The notes below the pieces were generated by a model, which searched no databases, was not told the origin of the DNA, and worked only from the letters and a program-made list of their open reading frames with translations. Positions 7,072-15,180 of a DNA stretch of 36,241 nucleotides are shown in pieces. The position numbers and the translations under genes are program-made. Each line of letters opens with the position of its first letter. The stretch's first letter is position 1. Source of the stretch: Betaproteobacteria bacterium (lineage in GTDB: Bacteria > Pseudomonadota > Gammaproteobacteria > Burkholderiales > Burkholderiaceae_C); the NCBI GenBank assembly GCA_009919175.1, contig RGCL01000024.1, forward strand, positions 1-36,241, given 5' to 3'.

Positions 7072-8789
7072 AGGTGTTGCGCAATGGCCCTGAGGGTCTG
7101 GCATCGGAATACGACGTGGTGATCGTGGGCGCTGGCGGCGCGGGTTTGTCGGCCGCCCTCTTTGCGGCGCTCGAGGGCGCTTCGGTGCTGATCGTCGAGC
7201 GCACCTCGCATGTGGGCGGCACCACCGCCTGGTCGGCGGGGACGAGTTGGGTGCCCGGCAATCCGCACAGCGCCAAGGTCAACCCCAGCGACACGCTGGA
7301 GGCTGCCCGCACCTACCTCAACACCGTGGTGGGATCCCGCTCCGATGCTGCAGTGCGCGAGGCCTTTCTTGCCCATGGCCAAGAAGCCGTCTCCCGCCTG
7401 GAGCGCGACACCCACGTCCACTACCGCCCCTACCCCAAACATCCCGACTATGAATCCGACCAGCCCGGTGCCGTGCTGGCAGGGCGGGCCATCGAGCCCT
7501 TGCCCTTTGATGCGCGGGTGCTGGGAGAGCACATGGACTTGGTGCGCGAGCCCATTCCCGAGTTCACGGTGCTGGGCGGCATGATGGTGGACCGCACCGA
7601 CATCAACCACTTGCTGGGCATGCGCCACAGTTGGGCTTCGTTGCGCCATGCTGTGCGCATCCTCTTGCGCCATGCCTGGGATCGGTTGCGCCATCCGCGC
7701 GGCACGCGCTGGGTCATGGGCAATGCTTTGGTGGGGCGCTTGCTGCATTCGCTCATGTCCCATGCGCGGGTGACCCTGGTCTTGCAGACCGAGGTGACGG
7801 GCTTGCAGGCGCTCGCTCAGGGACCGGCGCACCAGTTGCACCTGCGCGGCGTGGAGGGTGGGGCTGAGCTCAGTGTGCGCGCCAGCAAGGCGGTGATGAC
7901 AGCCACGGGCGGCTTTAACCGCCACCCCCTGCGGCGGCACCGCCTCTTGGGTGAGTTGCCCCTGGATTGGTGTCCCGGTGCGCCCGGCCACACCGGGGCT
8001 TTTCACGATGTGTTCGAGTCCACTGGCGCAAGCTATGGGCAAGGCGCGGCCTCGCATGCGTTTTGGGCACCGGTGTCCCTGCGCGACCGAGCCGATGGCA
8101 CGCAGGCCGTGTTCCCACACTTTGTGATGGACCGTGCCAAGCCTGGCACCCTGGTTGTCGATGGGGAGGGTCACCGCTTTCTCAATGAAAGCATGTCCTA
8201 TCACCGCTTTGGCCTGGCCATGCGGGCTGCGCAGAAAGACCGACCCAGCATCCCGGCGTTTTTGCTGGCCGATGCGCGCGCCATCAAGGCCTATGGCCTG
8301 GGCATGGTGCGCCCTGGGGGTCATGGGCTGCAAGCGTTCATCGATGACGATTACCTGATCCAGGCGCACAGCCTGGACGACTTGGCGCGACAACTGCAAA
8401 TGGATCCGAACGTCTTGCGCAACACGGTGCGCCAGTTCAATGCCCATGCCGTGGCGGGGCATGACCCGGACTTTCACCGGGGCGAGACGGCCTACCAGCA
8501 AAACCTGGGCGATGCCAGCTGGAGCGGCCCCAACCCGTGCCTGGGCGAACTGGCGCAAGCGCCGTTTTATGCCGTGCGCCTGTATCCGGGCGACATCGGG
8601 GCGGCCACTGGGTGGTCCACCAATGCCCACGCGCAAGTGCTGGGTGCAGATCGCCAGCCGCTGGCGGGCTTGTATGCGCTGGGCAATGACATGCAGTCCA
8701 TCATGGGTGGGGTGTATCCTGCGCCGGGCATCACGCTTGGGCCGGGCATGGTGTTCGCCCATCTGGCCGTGCGACACGCCTTGGCTTGA
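7068..8789 (+). CDS. KSTD-like FAD-dependent dehydrogenase (second paralogue)
   Basis: This 573-residue flavoprotein is of the same family as the 2944-5334 gene. It has the Rossmann VGAGGAGLSAA at 20-30, GGTTAWSAGTSWVPGN near 51-66, a GMVRPGG segment, and a C-terminal GLYALGNDMQSIMGGVYPAPGITLGPG FAD-binding stretch. It lacks the NIPSNAP module. The family performs alpha-beta desaturation beside a keto group on steroid or cyclohexanone-type rings. It is translationally coupled to the shikimate-dehydrogenase-like gene upstream. Two such desaturases under one regulator would suit two consecutive ring-desaturation steps. The substrate is not identifiable from sequence. Confidence 0.85.
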   Translation: MKVLRNGPEGLASEYDVVIVGAGGAGLSAALFAALEGASVLIVERTSHVGGTTAWSAGTSWVPGNPHSAKVNPSDTLEAARTYLNTVVGSRSDAAVREAFLAHGQEAVSRLERDTHVHYRPYPKHPDYESDQPGAVLAGRAIEPLPFDARVLGEHMDLVREPIPEFTVLGGMMVDRTDINHLLGMRHSWASLRHAVRILLRHAWDRLRHPRGTRWVMGNALVGRLLHSLMSHARVTLVLQTEVTGLQALAQGPAHQLHLRGVEGGAELSVRASKAVMTATGGFNRHPLRRHRLLGELPLDWCPGAPGHTGAFHDVFESTGASYGQGAASHAFWAPVSLRDRADGTQAVFPHFVMDRAKPGTLVVDGEGHRFLNESMSYHRFGLAMRAAQKDRPSIPAFLLADARAIKAYGLGMVRPGGHGLQAFIDDDYLIQAHSLDDLARQLQMDPNVLRNTVRQFNAHAVAGHDPDFHRGETAYQQNLGDASWSGPNPCLGELAQAPFYAVRLYPGDIGAATGWSTNAHAQVLGADRQPLAGLYALGNDMQSIMGGVYPAPGITLGPGMVFAHLAVRHALA

Positions 8790-8872
8790 TGCACATCAGC
8801 GCCTGGTCAGATCAGACCCGCGGCGCACTTTGTCTGGGCAGCGTGAACCAGGCCTTGAGGTAAAACCTCGCC

Positions 8873-10474
8873 ATGAACACGCCACACCCCCATTCGCAGT
8901 CACGGGGACGCTGGGTCGACCATGCGCATCGCCTGCTGTTTGACCCCCATGCCCGACATGGGTACGCCCAAACCTTTGAGAACCTCATCGCCTGGGTCAT
9001 CATCTTCAGCATGGTGGCCATCTTCGCCGAGCATGTCGAGGCGATTGAACTCGCGCATGCCGATTTCCTGCAAGGCTTTGACCGGGTCTGCGTGACCATC
9101 TTCACGGTGGAATACCTGCTGCGCGTGTGGGTGGCGCCGCTCGATCCCAGGTATCACGGCAAGTCCTTTGCCCGGCTGCGCTATATGGCCAGCCCCTATG
9201 CGCTCATCGATTTCATTGCCATCTTTCCGTTCTACCTCACGGCGCTGGTCGGGGTGGACTTGGCCAGCTTGCAGCTGCTGCGAATGGTTCGTCTGCTGCG
9301 CATCCTCAAGCTCACCCGCAATGTGGTGCCGGCCTGGCGCGAGTTCCAGGCGCTCAACCAGGGGCGCACGTTTCGCGCCAAGCTCTACGCCCTGATGGAG
9401 CCCACGGGGCATTCGGGCCAGCTGCGCGTCTATGTGGACAACTTCATCGTGTTCTGGGTGCTGCTCTCCATCGTTTGCGTGGTGCTCGAGTCGGTGCAAT
9501 CGGTGCACAACATCTTGTCGCTGCAGTTCATCCTGATCGACACCGTGGCGTTTGGGGTCTTCACGGTGGAGTATTTGATTCGCCTCTACATCGCACCTGA
9601 AAACCCGCGCTTCAAGCGTGCTTTTGCGCCGCACGGGGCCTATGTGTTGAGCCCCCAGGCGTTGATCGACCTGCTCGCCATCCTGCCCTTTTTGCTCGAA
9701 ACCATCTGGCCCAATCAGGTGGACTTGCGCTTCTTGCGCGTGTTCCGGCTCGCGCGCTTGCTCAAGCTCACCCGATACACCACGGCCACGGTCACGCTCT
9801 ACAAGGTGTTGCGACGCGAGTGGCAGGTGATCTTTGCTTCGGTGTTCATCATGCTCTTGCTCATTGTGCTGGCCGCCAGCCTGGGCTATTTGCTCGAGCA
9901 TGAATCCCAGCCCGACAAGTTCGAAAACATCCCGCAAGCCATTTATTGGGCGGTCATCACCCTGGCCTCGGTGGGCTATGGCGACATCTCGCCCGTGACC
10001 CCTTGGGGGCGCACGCTCACGGTGGTGTTGTCGCTGGTGGGGGTGGGCATCTTTGCCATTCCTGCGGGCTTGCTGGCGTCGGCCTTCACCGACCAGTTGC
10101 GCATCGACCGTGACGAATTCAAGCGCCAGTTGCTCGAAGACCTGCAAGCCGGTGACAACCTGCCCACGCGCAAAGCCGCGATCGCCGAAGAAGCCGAGCG
10201 CTTGCACTTGTCCCCCGAGGACATTGCGCGCCTGCAAAAAGAGGCGCAGGAGGAATTTGAGGAGCGCCAGCGCGAGCAAGGGCTCTCTGGTCTGGTGATC
10301 CTGGATCCTCAGCACCACCCTGAACTGGTGGCCATGCAGGCCTCGGTGTTGTGCCATCAATTGAGTCTGCTGGCCGAGCACATCGATCCCCAAGTCCTGC
10401 GCGAACGCAAGACGGGTGCATCGGTTTTACATCCCCGGCTCGATGAGGTGATGACGGTCTTGAAGCGCCCTTGA
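8873..10474 (+). CDS. Voltage-gated potassium-channel-like protein with two voltage-sensor domains and one pore
   Basis: This is a 533-residue membrane protein. Sensor 1 has S1 about 37-56, S2 66-88 (FTVEYLLR, Glu80), S3 108-126 (ALIDFIAIFPF, Asp113) and S4 132-150 with R137, R140, R143, K146 and R149 at every third position. Sensor 2 repeats this at a ~153-residue offset: S1 188-207, S2 219-241 (FTVEYLIR, Glu233), S3 260-277 (ALIDLLAILPF, Asp266) and S4 283-301 with R286, R289, R292, R295, K298 and R301. One pore follows: S5 about 315-340, pore helix and potassium filter TLASVGYGD (363-371), and S6 about 381-405. A charged, probably coiled-coil tail (about 410-470) and a 60-residue C-terminal region complete it. 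Ordinary bacterial Kv channels have one sensor per pore. The gene stands alone, with 83 bp before it and 66 bp before pyrC. Confidence 0.88.
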   Translation: MNTPHPHSQSRGRWVDHAHRLLFDPHARHGYAQTFENLIAWVIIFSMVAIFAEHVEAIELAHADFLQGFDRVCVTIFTVEYLLRVWVAPLDPRYHGKSFARLRYMASPYALIDFIAIFPFYLTALVGVDLASLQLLRMVRLLRILKLTRNVVPAWREFQALNQGRTFRAKLYALMEPTGHSGQLRVYVDNFIVFWVLLSIVCVVLESVQSVHNILSLQFILIDTVAFGVFTVEYLIRLYIAPENPRFKRAFAPHGAYVLSPQALIDLLAILPFLLETIWPNQVDLRFLRVFRLARLLKLTRYTTATVTLYKVLRREWQVIFASVFIMLLLIVLAASLGYLLEHESQPDKFENIPQAIYWAVITLASVGYGDISPVTPWGRTLTVVLSLVGVGIFAIPAGLLASAFTDQLRIDRDEFKRQLLEDLQAGDNLPTRKAAIAEEAERLHLSPEDIARLQKEAQEEFEERQREQGLSGLVILDPQHHPELVAMQASVLCHQLSLLAEHIDPQVLRERKTGASVLHPRLDEVMTVLKRP

Positions 10475-10540
10475 TCTGCCCATGATCCCCCGGCCTTGCG
10501 GGCTTTGAGAGAATCCACCTTTCTTTGAAAGCCCAAGCCC

Positions 10541-11572
10541 ATGGATCGCCTCACCCTCACCCAACCCGACGACTGGCATTTGCATGTGCGCGATGGCGCG
10601 GCCCTGGCAACGGTGGTGCCCCACACCAGCGCGCAATTTGCACGCGCCATCATCATGCCCAACCTCAAGCCGCCGGTGACCACCGCCGAGCAGGCAATGG
10701 CTTATCGCGACCGCATCCTCGCCGCTGTGCCTGCCGCTCATGCCTTTGAGCCCTTGATGACGCTCTACCTCACCGACCGCACACCAGCCTCCGAAATCGC
10801 CAAGGCCAAGGCAGCAGGCGTGGTGGCCTTGAAGCTCTATCCGGCGGGTGCCACCACCAACAGCGACTCGGGCGTGACCGATTTGCAGCATGTGCGCGCC
10901 ACGCTCGAGGCCATGCAACGCGAGGGCTTGCTGCTGCTCATCCATGCCGAGGTCACCGACCCAGCGGTGGATGTGTTTGACCGCGAGGCGGTGTTCATCG
11001 AACGTCATCTGATGGGCTTGCGGCGCGATTTCCCCGAACTCAAGATCGTGGTGGAGCACATCACCACCAAGGATGCCGCCCAATATGTGGAGTCAGCAGA
11101 CCGCTTCACGGCCGCGACCCTCACCGCACACCATTTGCTCTTCAACCGCAATGCATTGTTCACGGGCGGCTTGCGCCCGGACTACTATTGCCTGCCCGTG
11201 CTCAAGCGTGAGGTGCACCGGCTTGAACTCCTGCGCGTGGCCACCAGCGGCAACCCGCGTTTCTTCCTGGGCACCGACAGTGCCCCCCACCCCAGCCACC
11301 TCAAAGCCCACGCCCTGGCCTGTGCAGGCTGCTACACGGCCTTGAGTGCCATGCCCTTGTATGCCCAGGCCTTCGAGCAGGCGGGCGCACTCGATCGCCT
11401 GGAGGCCTTTGCCAGTTTCCATGGCGCTGACTTTTACGGACTGCCCCGCAACACGGGACAACTCACCCTCAAACGCGAGCCCTGGACCTTGCCGCAGACC
11501 CTGAGCTTTGGCGATGGCCAGCTCACCCCCTTGTGCGCGGGCGACACCTTGTCCTGGCAGGTTGAGCATTGA
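10541..11572 (+). CDS. pyrC: Dihydroorotase
   Basis: This 343-residue protein is a class II (PyrC) dihydroorotase, a zinc amidohydrolase that cyclises carbamoyl aspartate to dihydroorotate in pyrimidine synthesis. It shows the metal-binding His13-Leu-His15 (DDWHLHVRDG), Lys98 in ALKLYPAGATTNSDSG as the carboxylated metal-bridging lysine, further histidines in LLIHAEV and VVEHITT, and the FFLGTDSAPHP segment carrying the catalytic Asp. Length is normal for the type. It overlaps the TTG start of the DUF3025 gene by 4 nt. Confidence 0.96.
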   Translation: MDRLTLTQPDDWHLHVRDGAALATVVPHTSAQFARAIIMPNLKPPVTTAEQAMAYRDRILAAVPAAHAFEPLMTLYLTDRTPASEIAKAKAAGVVALKLYPAGATTNSDSGVTDLQHVRATLEAMQREGLLLLIHAEVTDPAVDVFDREAVFIERHLMGLRRDFPELKIVVEHITTKDAAQYVESADRFTAATLTAHHLLFNRNALFTGGLRPDYYCLPVLKREVHRLELLRVATSGNPRFFLGTDSAPHPSHLKAHALACAGCYTALSAMPLYAQAFEQAGALDRLEAFASFHGADFYGLPRNTGQLTLKREPWTLPQTLSFGDGQLTPLCAGDTLSWQVEH

Positions 11573-12369
11573 CCGACTGGGGTGCGCAACCAGATTGGCG
11601 GCATCCTGGCTTGCAAGCCTATGCGGCCTGGGGCGAGGCGGTGCAGGACCACTTGGCCTTGGGTTTGAGCATGGCCCAAGCCATGAACCGGTTGACGGCC
11701 AGCTTGAGTCACGAGTCGGCATCGGCTCATTCTGGCCTGCCGCGATTCATTCCCGGTGACGCATTGCCCCCCGACTTGCCCTATGAAGTTTTCATCCACC
11801 AGCAGCGCGCAGTGCCCACGCGCGACAACTGGCACGATGGCTTCAACGCCCTGTGCTGGTTGCGCCTGCCTGTGCTCAAGTGGCATTTCAATCGATTGCA
11901 AGCTGAGGTCATTTCGCGCGAGGGCATTCGCGCGCAGCGCGGCCCCGTGCGCGATGCCATCACCGTGTTTGACGAGAACGGCTTGCTGTTGCAGGCACCC
12001 GATGCCTTGTGGCAGGCCATTGCGCAACGGCAGTGGCAGCGTGCCTTTGTCGATTTGCGATCGGCCTGGGCGCAATGCCGCTGGGTGATCGTGGGTCACG
12101 CCTTGCTCGATCACCTCAGGCGACCTTTCAAGGGCATCACCGCGCATGTGTTGCGTTGGCCCACGGACTGGGGCACTGAGGAAACCACGCTGGCGCACGG
12201 CATGGCCAGTCAACTCAGCGCCGAGGTCTTGGCCCGCAAACCCTTTACCCCTTTGCCTGTGATGGGCATGCCAGGCTGGATGCTGGGTCAGGATGAGGCC
12301 GACTTTTTCGCTGACCACACCGTGTTTCGTCCGGCCCGCCGCGATCCGGGCTTGACCCAGGGCGCATGA
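11569..12369 (+). CDS. DUF3025 family protein
   Basis: This 266-residue protein matches the DUF3025 family by overall wording: LPYEVFIHQQRAVPTRDNWHDGFNALCWLRLPVLK, ITVFDENGLLLQAPDAL, VIVGHALLDHL and FTPLPVMGMPGW. Its molecular function is not known. No signal peptide or membrane segment is evident. The start is a TTG at 11569 whose bases overlap the pyrC stop (ATTGA). It gives MTDWGAQPDWRHPGLQAY, a plausible family N-terminus, and no better start lies nearby. Coupling to pyrC suggests coexpression. Confidence 0.8.
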   Translation: MTDWGAQPDWRHPGLQAYAAWGEAVQDHLALGLSMAQAMNRLTASLSHESASAHSGLPRFIPGDALPPDLPYEVFIHQQRAVPTRDNWHDGFNALCWLRLPVLKWHFNRLQAEVISREGIRAQRGPVRDAITVFDENGLLLQAPDALWQAIAQRQWQRAFVDLRSAWAQCRWVIVGHALLDHLRRPFKGITAHVLRWPTDWGTEETTLAHGMASQLSAEVLARKPFTPLPVMGMPGWMLGQDEADFFADHTVFRPARRDPGLTQGA

Positions 12370-12408
12370 GCGAAAGGTGTAGAGGCGTGTAGGGGTTTTC
12401 AGCGCCCC

Positions 12409-12438
12409 CTTGAATTGGGAGACATGAGCCCTAACATC
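12409..12438 (+). promoter_or_regulatory. Candidate heat-shock (sigma-32 type) promoter of htpX
   Basis: CTTGAAT at 12409-12415 and CCCTAACATC at 12429-12438 are separated by 13 bases. They resemble the sigma-32 pattern CTTGAA / CCCCATnT. The position, about 43 bp before the htpX start, and the known heat-shock nature of htpX support the call. It is a pattern match only. Confidence 0.5.
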
Positions 12439-12447
12439 TGGTCTCAA

Positions 12448-12465
12448 CGACCTCCTTCGAGGTCG
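12448..12465 (+). other. 5'-leader hairpin of htpX
   Basis: CGACCTC and GAGGTCG form a perfect 7-bp stem around the tetraloop CTTC. The heptamer GGTCTCA flanks the stem on both sides (12440-12446 and 12465-12471). The stem ends 6 nt before the Shine-Dalgarno AAGGA (12472-12476) and does not cover it. It could stabilise the leader or be a protein site; no role is shown. Confidence 0.5.
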
Positions 12466-12480
12466 GTCTCAAAGGAAACC

Positions 12481-13353
12481 ATGAAACGCATTGTTCTGTT
12501 CGTCTTGACCAACCTGGCCGTGGTGCTGGTGTTGGGCATAGTGGCCAGCTTACTGGGGGTGAACCGTTACCTCACGGCCAACGGATTGGACCTCTCCGCC
12601 CTGCTGGGCTTTGCCCTCATCATGGGCTTTGGCGGCGCATTCATTTCGTTGTTGATGAGCAAGCCCATTGCCAAGTGGAGCACGGGAGCGCAGGTCATCA
12701 CCCAACCCCAATCGCCGGATGAAACCTGGCTGGTGGACACCGTCTCTCGCCTGGCGCAGCGTGCGGGCATTGCCATGCCCGAGGTGGCGATCTATGAAGG
12801 CGAACCCAACGCTTTTGCCACCGGCGCATTCAAGAATTCGTCCCTGGTGGCGGTCTCCACGGGTTTGCTTGAGGGCATGACCCGCGAGGAAATCGAAGCC
12901 GTGCTGGGTCACGAGGTGGCCCACATTGCCAATGGCGACATGGTGACCCTGACCCTGATCCAGGGCGTGCTCAACACCTTTGTGATCTTCCTCAGCCGAG
13001 TGGTCGGATATGCGGTGGACAGCTTCTTGCGCAAGAACGATGAAGAGTCCTCGGGTCCTGGCATTGCCTATTACGTCACCAGCTTTGTGCTCGATCTGGT
13101 GTTTGGCATCGTGGCCAGCATGATCGTGGCCTGGTTCAGCCGTCAGCGTGAATTCCGCGCCGATGAAGGCTCAGCCGACTTGCTTGGCCGCAAGCAACCC
13201 ATGATCAATGCCTTGCATCGACTGGGCGCCATGCAACCGGGTGCCTTGCCCCAAAGCGTGGCTGCCTTTGGCATCGTCAGTGGTGTGGGCAAACTCTTTG
13301 CCAGCCACCCGCCGCTGGAAGAGCGCATCGCAGCCCTGGAGTCGCGCGGCTGA
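12481..13353 (+). CDS. htpX: Membrane zinc metalloprotease HtpX
   Basis: This 290-residue M48-family protease degrades misfolded inner-membrane proteins under heat or envelope stress. It has two N-terminal membrane segments (about 4-26 and 37-58), the zinc-binding HEVAH at 144-148, two further hydrophobic segments in the 155-225 region and the downstream zinc-ligand region [12 protein letters not shown]. The ATG at 12481 is chosen because AAGGA lies just upstream and [14 protein letters not shown] is the family N-terminus. A heat-shock-type promoter and a leader hairpin precede it. Its TGA abuts the stop codon of the convergent gene with no base between (TGATCA). Confidence 0.97.
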   Translation: MKRIVLFVLTNLAVVLVLGIVASLLGVNRYLTANGLDLSALLGFALIMGFGGAFISLLMSKPIAKWSTGAQVITQPQSPDETWLVDTVSRLAQRAGIAMPEVAIYEGEPNAFATGAFKNSSLVAVSTGLLEGMTREEIEAVLGHEVAHIANGDMVTLTLIQGVLNTFVIFLSRVVGYAVDSFLRKNDEESSGPGIAYYVTSFVLDLVFGIVASMIVAWFSRQREFRADEGSADLLGRKQPMINALHRLGAMQPGALPQSVAAFGIVSGVGKLFASHPPLEERIAALESRG

Positions 13354-15135
13354 TCAATCGGGCTGGTGCAAGGCCAGCCATTGTGTGGCGAGGTGTTCGG
13401 CGGCCTTGATGCCGTCCACACCCGCCGACAAGATCCCCCCTGCAAAGCCCGCGCCTTCACCGGCCGGATACAAGCCCCGCCAGCCGGGGCTTTGTCCTTG
13501 GGCGTCGCGATGGATGCGAACAGGCGAGGACGTTCGCGTCTCCACGCCCGTCATCCAGGTGTCGGGGGCATCAAAGCCGCGCAGCTTGCGACCAAACACC
13601 GGCAAGGCTTCCCGCATGGCTTCGATGGCGTAGCCGGGCAAAACCGTGGAGAGGTCGCAAGGCGTGACCCCTGGCTTGTAAGACGGGGTGACTTCGCCCA
13701 CATGGTCCGAGGCCTGGCCTGCGAGGAAATCTTCCACACGCTGACCCGGTGCCGAGTAATTGCGGCCACCCGCCTCAAAAGCCAGCCGCTCGAGCTGGCG
13801 TTGCAAGACCACGCCGCCCAGGGCCAGGGGCGGACCCTGCACCCACTGCTCGGGGGGCAACTCGGGCAAATGCGCGGCCAGCACCTCGGGGTCGGTGGGA
13901 AAGTCTGAGGGCTCGATGCCCACCACCAGGCCTGCATTGGCATTGCGCTCGGCGCGGGAATATTGGCTCATGCCATTGGTCACCACATGGCCCAGCTCCG
14001 ATGTGGCGGCCACCACCGTGCCACCAGGACACATGCAAAAGCTGTAGACGCTGCGCCCATTGCGTGCATGGTGAACCAGCTTGTAGTCGGCGGCACCCAG
14101 CATGGGGTGGCCTGCATGCGGACCCCAGCGCGCGCGGTCGATCACCGACTGCGGGTGTTCGATGCGAACCCCAATGGAAAACGGCTTGGCGGCCATGGGC
14201 ACACCCAGCCGCCAAAGCAGGGCAAACACATCGCGCGCGCTGTGACCCACGGCCAGCAGCAGGTGCTCAGTGGCCAGCTCGGTCACCTCGCCAGTGTCCA
14301 TGTGCGTGAGGGCAATGCCTTGCACCGCGCGCCCGCCATCGGCCAAGGTCTTGACCATCACCTCACTGAGCCGGTGCTCGAAGCGGATCTCGCCCCCCAG
14401 GGCGATGATGCGCTCGCGCAGCCCCTCGACCACCTTGACCAGTTTGAAGGTGCCAATGTGCGGGTGGGCGGCATAAAGGATGTCGTCAGGGGCGCCGGCC
14501 TGCACCATGTCTTGCATGACCTTGCGACCCAGGTGGCGCGGGTCCTTGATCTGGCTGTAGAGCTTGCCGTCGGAAAACGTGCCGGCTCCGCCTTCGCCAA
14601 ACTGCACATTGCTGTTGGGATGCAACTGACGCTTGCGCCACAGCGCCCAGGTGTCCTGCGTGCGCTGACGCACGGATTTGCCGCGCTCCACCACGATGGG
14701 GCGCAGACCCATTTCGGCCAGCGCCAGGGCTGCAAAAATCCCGCAGGGACCAAAGCCCACCACCACCGGGCGCTCACCTGCAGCCCAGGTGCGCGCGCGC
14801 AACTGGCTGGCACGCTGTGTGTCGATGGGAGGATGCCAGCGCATGTCGGGCGTGGCTTGCACATGCGGGTGGCTGCCCAGGCCTTGCAGGCATTGGGCTT
14901 CAGCCTCTGGCGAGGCCAGGCCCACATCGACGATGTAGACCACATGCAAGGGCTTGGTGCGGGCATCAAAGCTGCGCTTGAACACCGAGCGCTGCACCAG
15001 TTCACTGACGGGTCGCCCCAGAACCTGGGCGGCGCGCTCCCACACCGCTTCGATCACCACCGGCGGATCAGCCGCTGGCTCTGGGGGATCAAAGCGTGCA
15101 TCGAGGGGGAATTTGAGTTCGCTGATTCGGATCAT
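13354..15135 (-). CDS. NAD(P)/FAD-dependent dehydrogenase (COG2509-like)
   Basis: This 593-residue flavoprotein belongs to the uncharacterised FAD-dependent dehydrogenase group with an N-terminal ~100-residue ferredoxin-like domain (ELKFPLDARF...LVQRSVFKRSFDARTKP). After it come the Rossmann motif VVVGFGPCGIFAALALAEMG, the family-typical NSNVQFGEGGAGTFSDGKL, CMCPGGTVVAATSE and the C-terminal GLYPAGEGAGFAGGILSAGVDGIKAAE. The ATG at 15135 is preferred because GGGGA lies just upstream and MIRISELKFP fits the family. The frame stays open further upstream, but that part runs through the RNase P RNA gene. The physiological substrate is unknown. It is convergent with htpX and divergent from rnpB. 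Confidence 0.88.
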   Translation of the reverse strand: MIRISELKFPLDARFDPPEPAADPPVVIEAVWERAAQVLGRPVSELVQRSVFKRSFDARTKPLHVVYIVDVGLASPEAEAQCLQGLGSHPHVQATPDMRWHPPIDTQRASQLRARTWAAGERPVVVGFGPCGIFAALALAEMGLRPIVVERGKSVRQRTQDTWALWRKRQLHPNSNVQFGEGGAGTFSDGKLYSQIKDPRHLGRKVMQDMVQAGAPDDILYAAHPHIGTFKLVKVVEGLRERIIALGGEIRFEHRLSEVMVKTLADGGRAVQGIALTHMDTGEVTELATEHLLLAVGHSARDVFALLWRLGVPMAAKPFSIGVRIEHPQSVIDRARWGPHAGHPMLGAADYKLVHHARNGRSVYSFCMCPGGTVVAATSELGHVVTNGMSQYSRAERNANAGLVVGIEPSDFPTDPEVLAAHLPELPPEQWVQGPPLALGGVVLQRQLERLAFEAGGRNYSAPGQRVEDFLAGQASDHVGEVTPSYKPGVTPCDLSTVLPGYAIEAMREALPVFGRKLRGFDAPDTWMTGVETRTSSPVRIHRDAQGQSPGWRGLYPAGEGAGFAGGILSAGVDGIKAAEHLATQWLALHQPD

Positions 15136-15167
15136 GGAGTCCCCAAGCATACGAGATGCGCGTGCCC

Positions 15168-15173
15168 CATAAT
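15168..15173 (+). promoter_or_regulatory. Candidate -10 element of rnpB
   Basis: CATAAT lies 7 bases upstream of the predicted 5' end of the RNase P RNA, as expected for a sigma-70 promoter. No convincing -35 hexamer is visible at the usual distance. Confidence 0.5.
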
Positions 15174-15180
15174 CCGGGCG

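Noticed and set aside
8900-10393. Long open frame antisense to the channel gene, and many similar antisense frames (for example 665-1645, 3595-5349, 6741-8777, 13963-15183, 15869-17410, 17675-19747, 29690-30757, 31144-32538)
   Set aside because: These are shadows of high-GC coding strands. Their translations are His/Ala/Gly/Gln-rich with no family motifs, and each lies opposite a gene with clear motifs.
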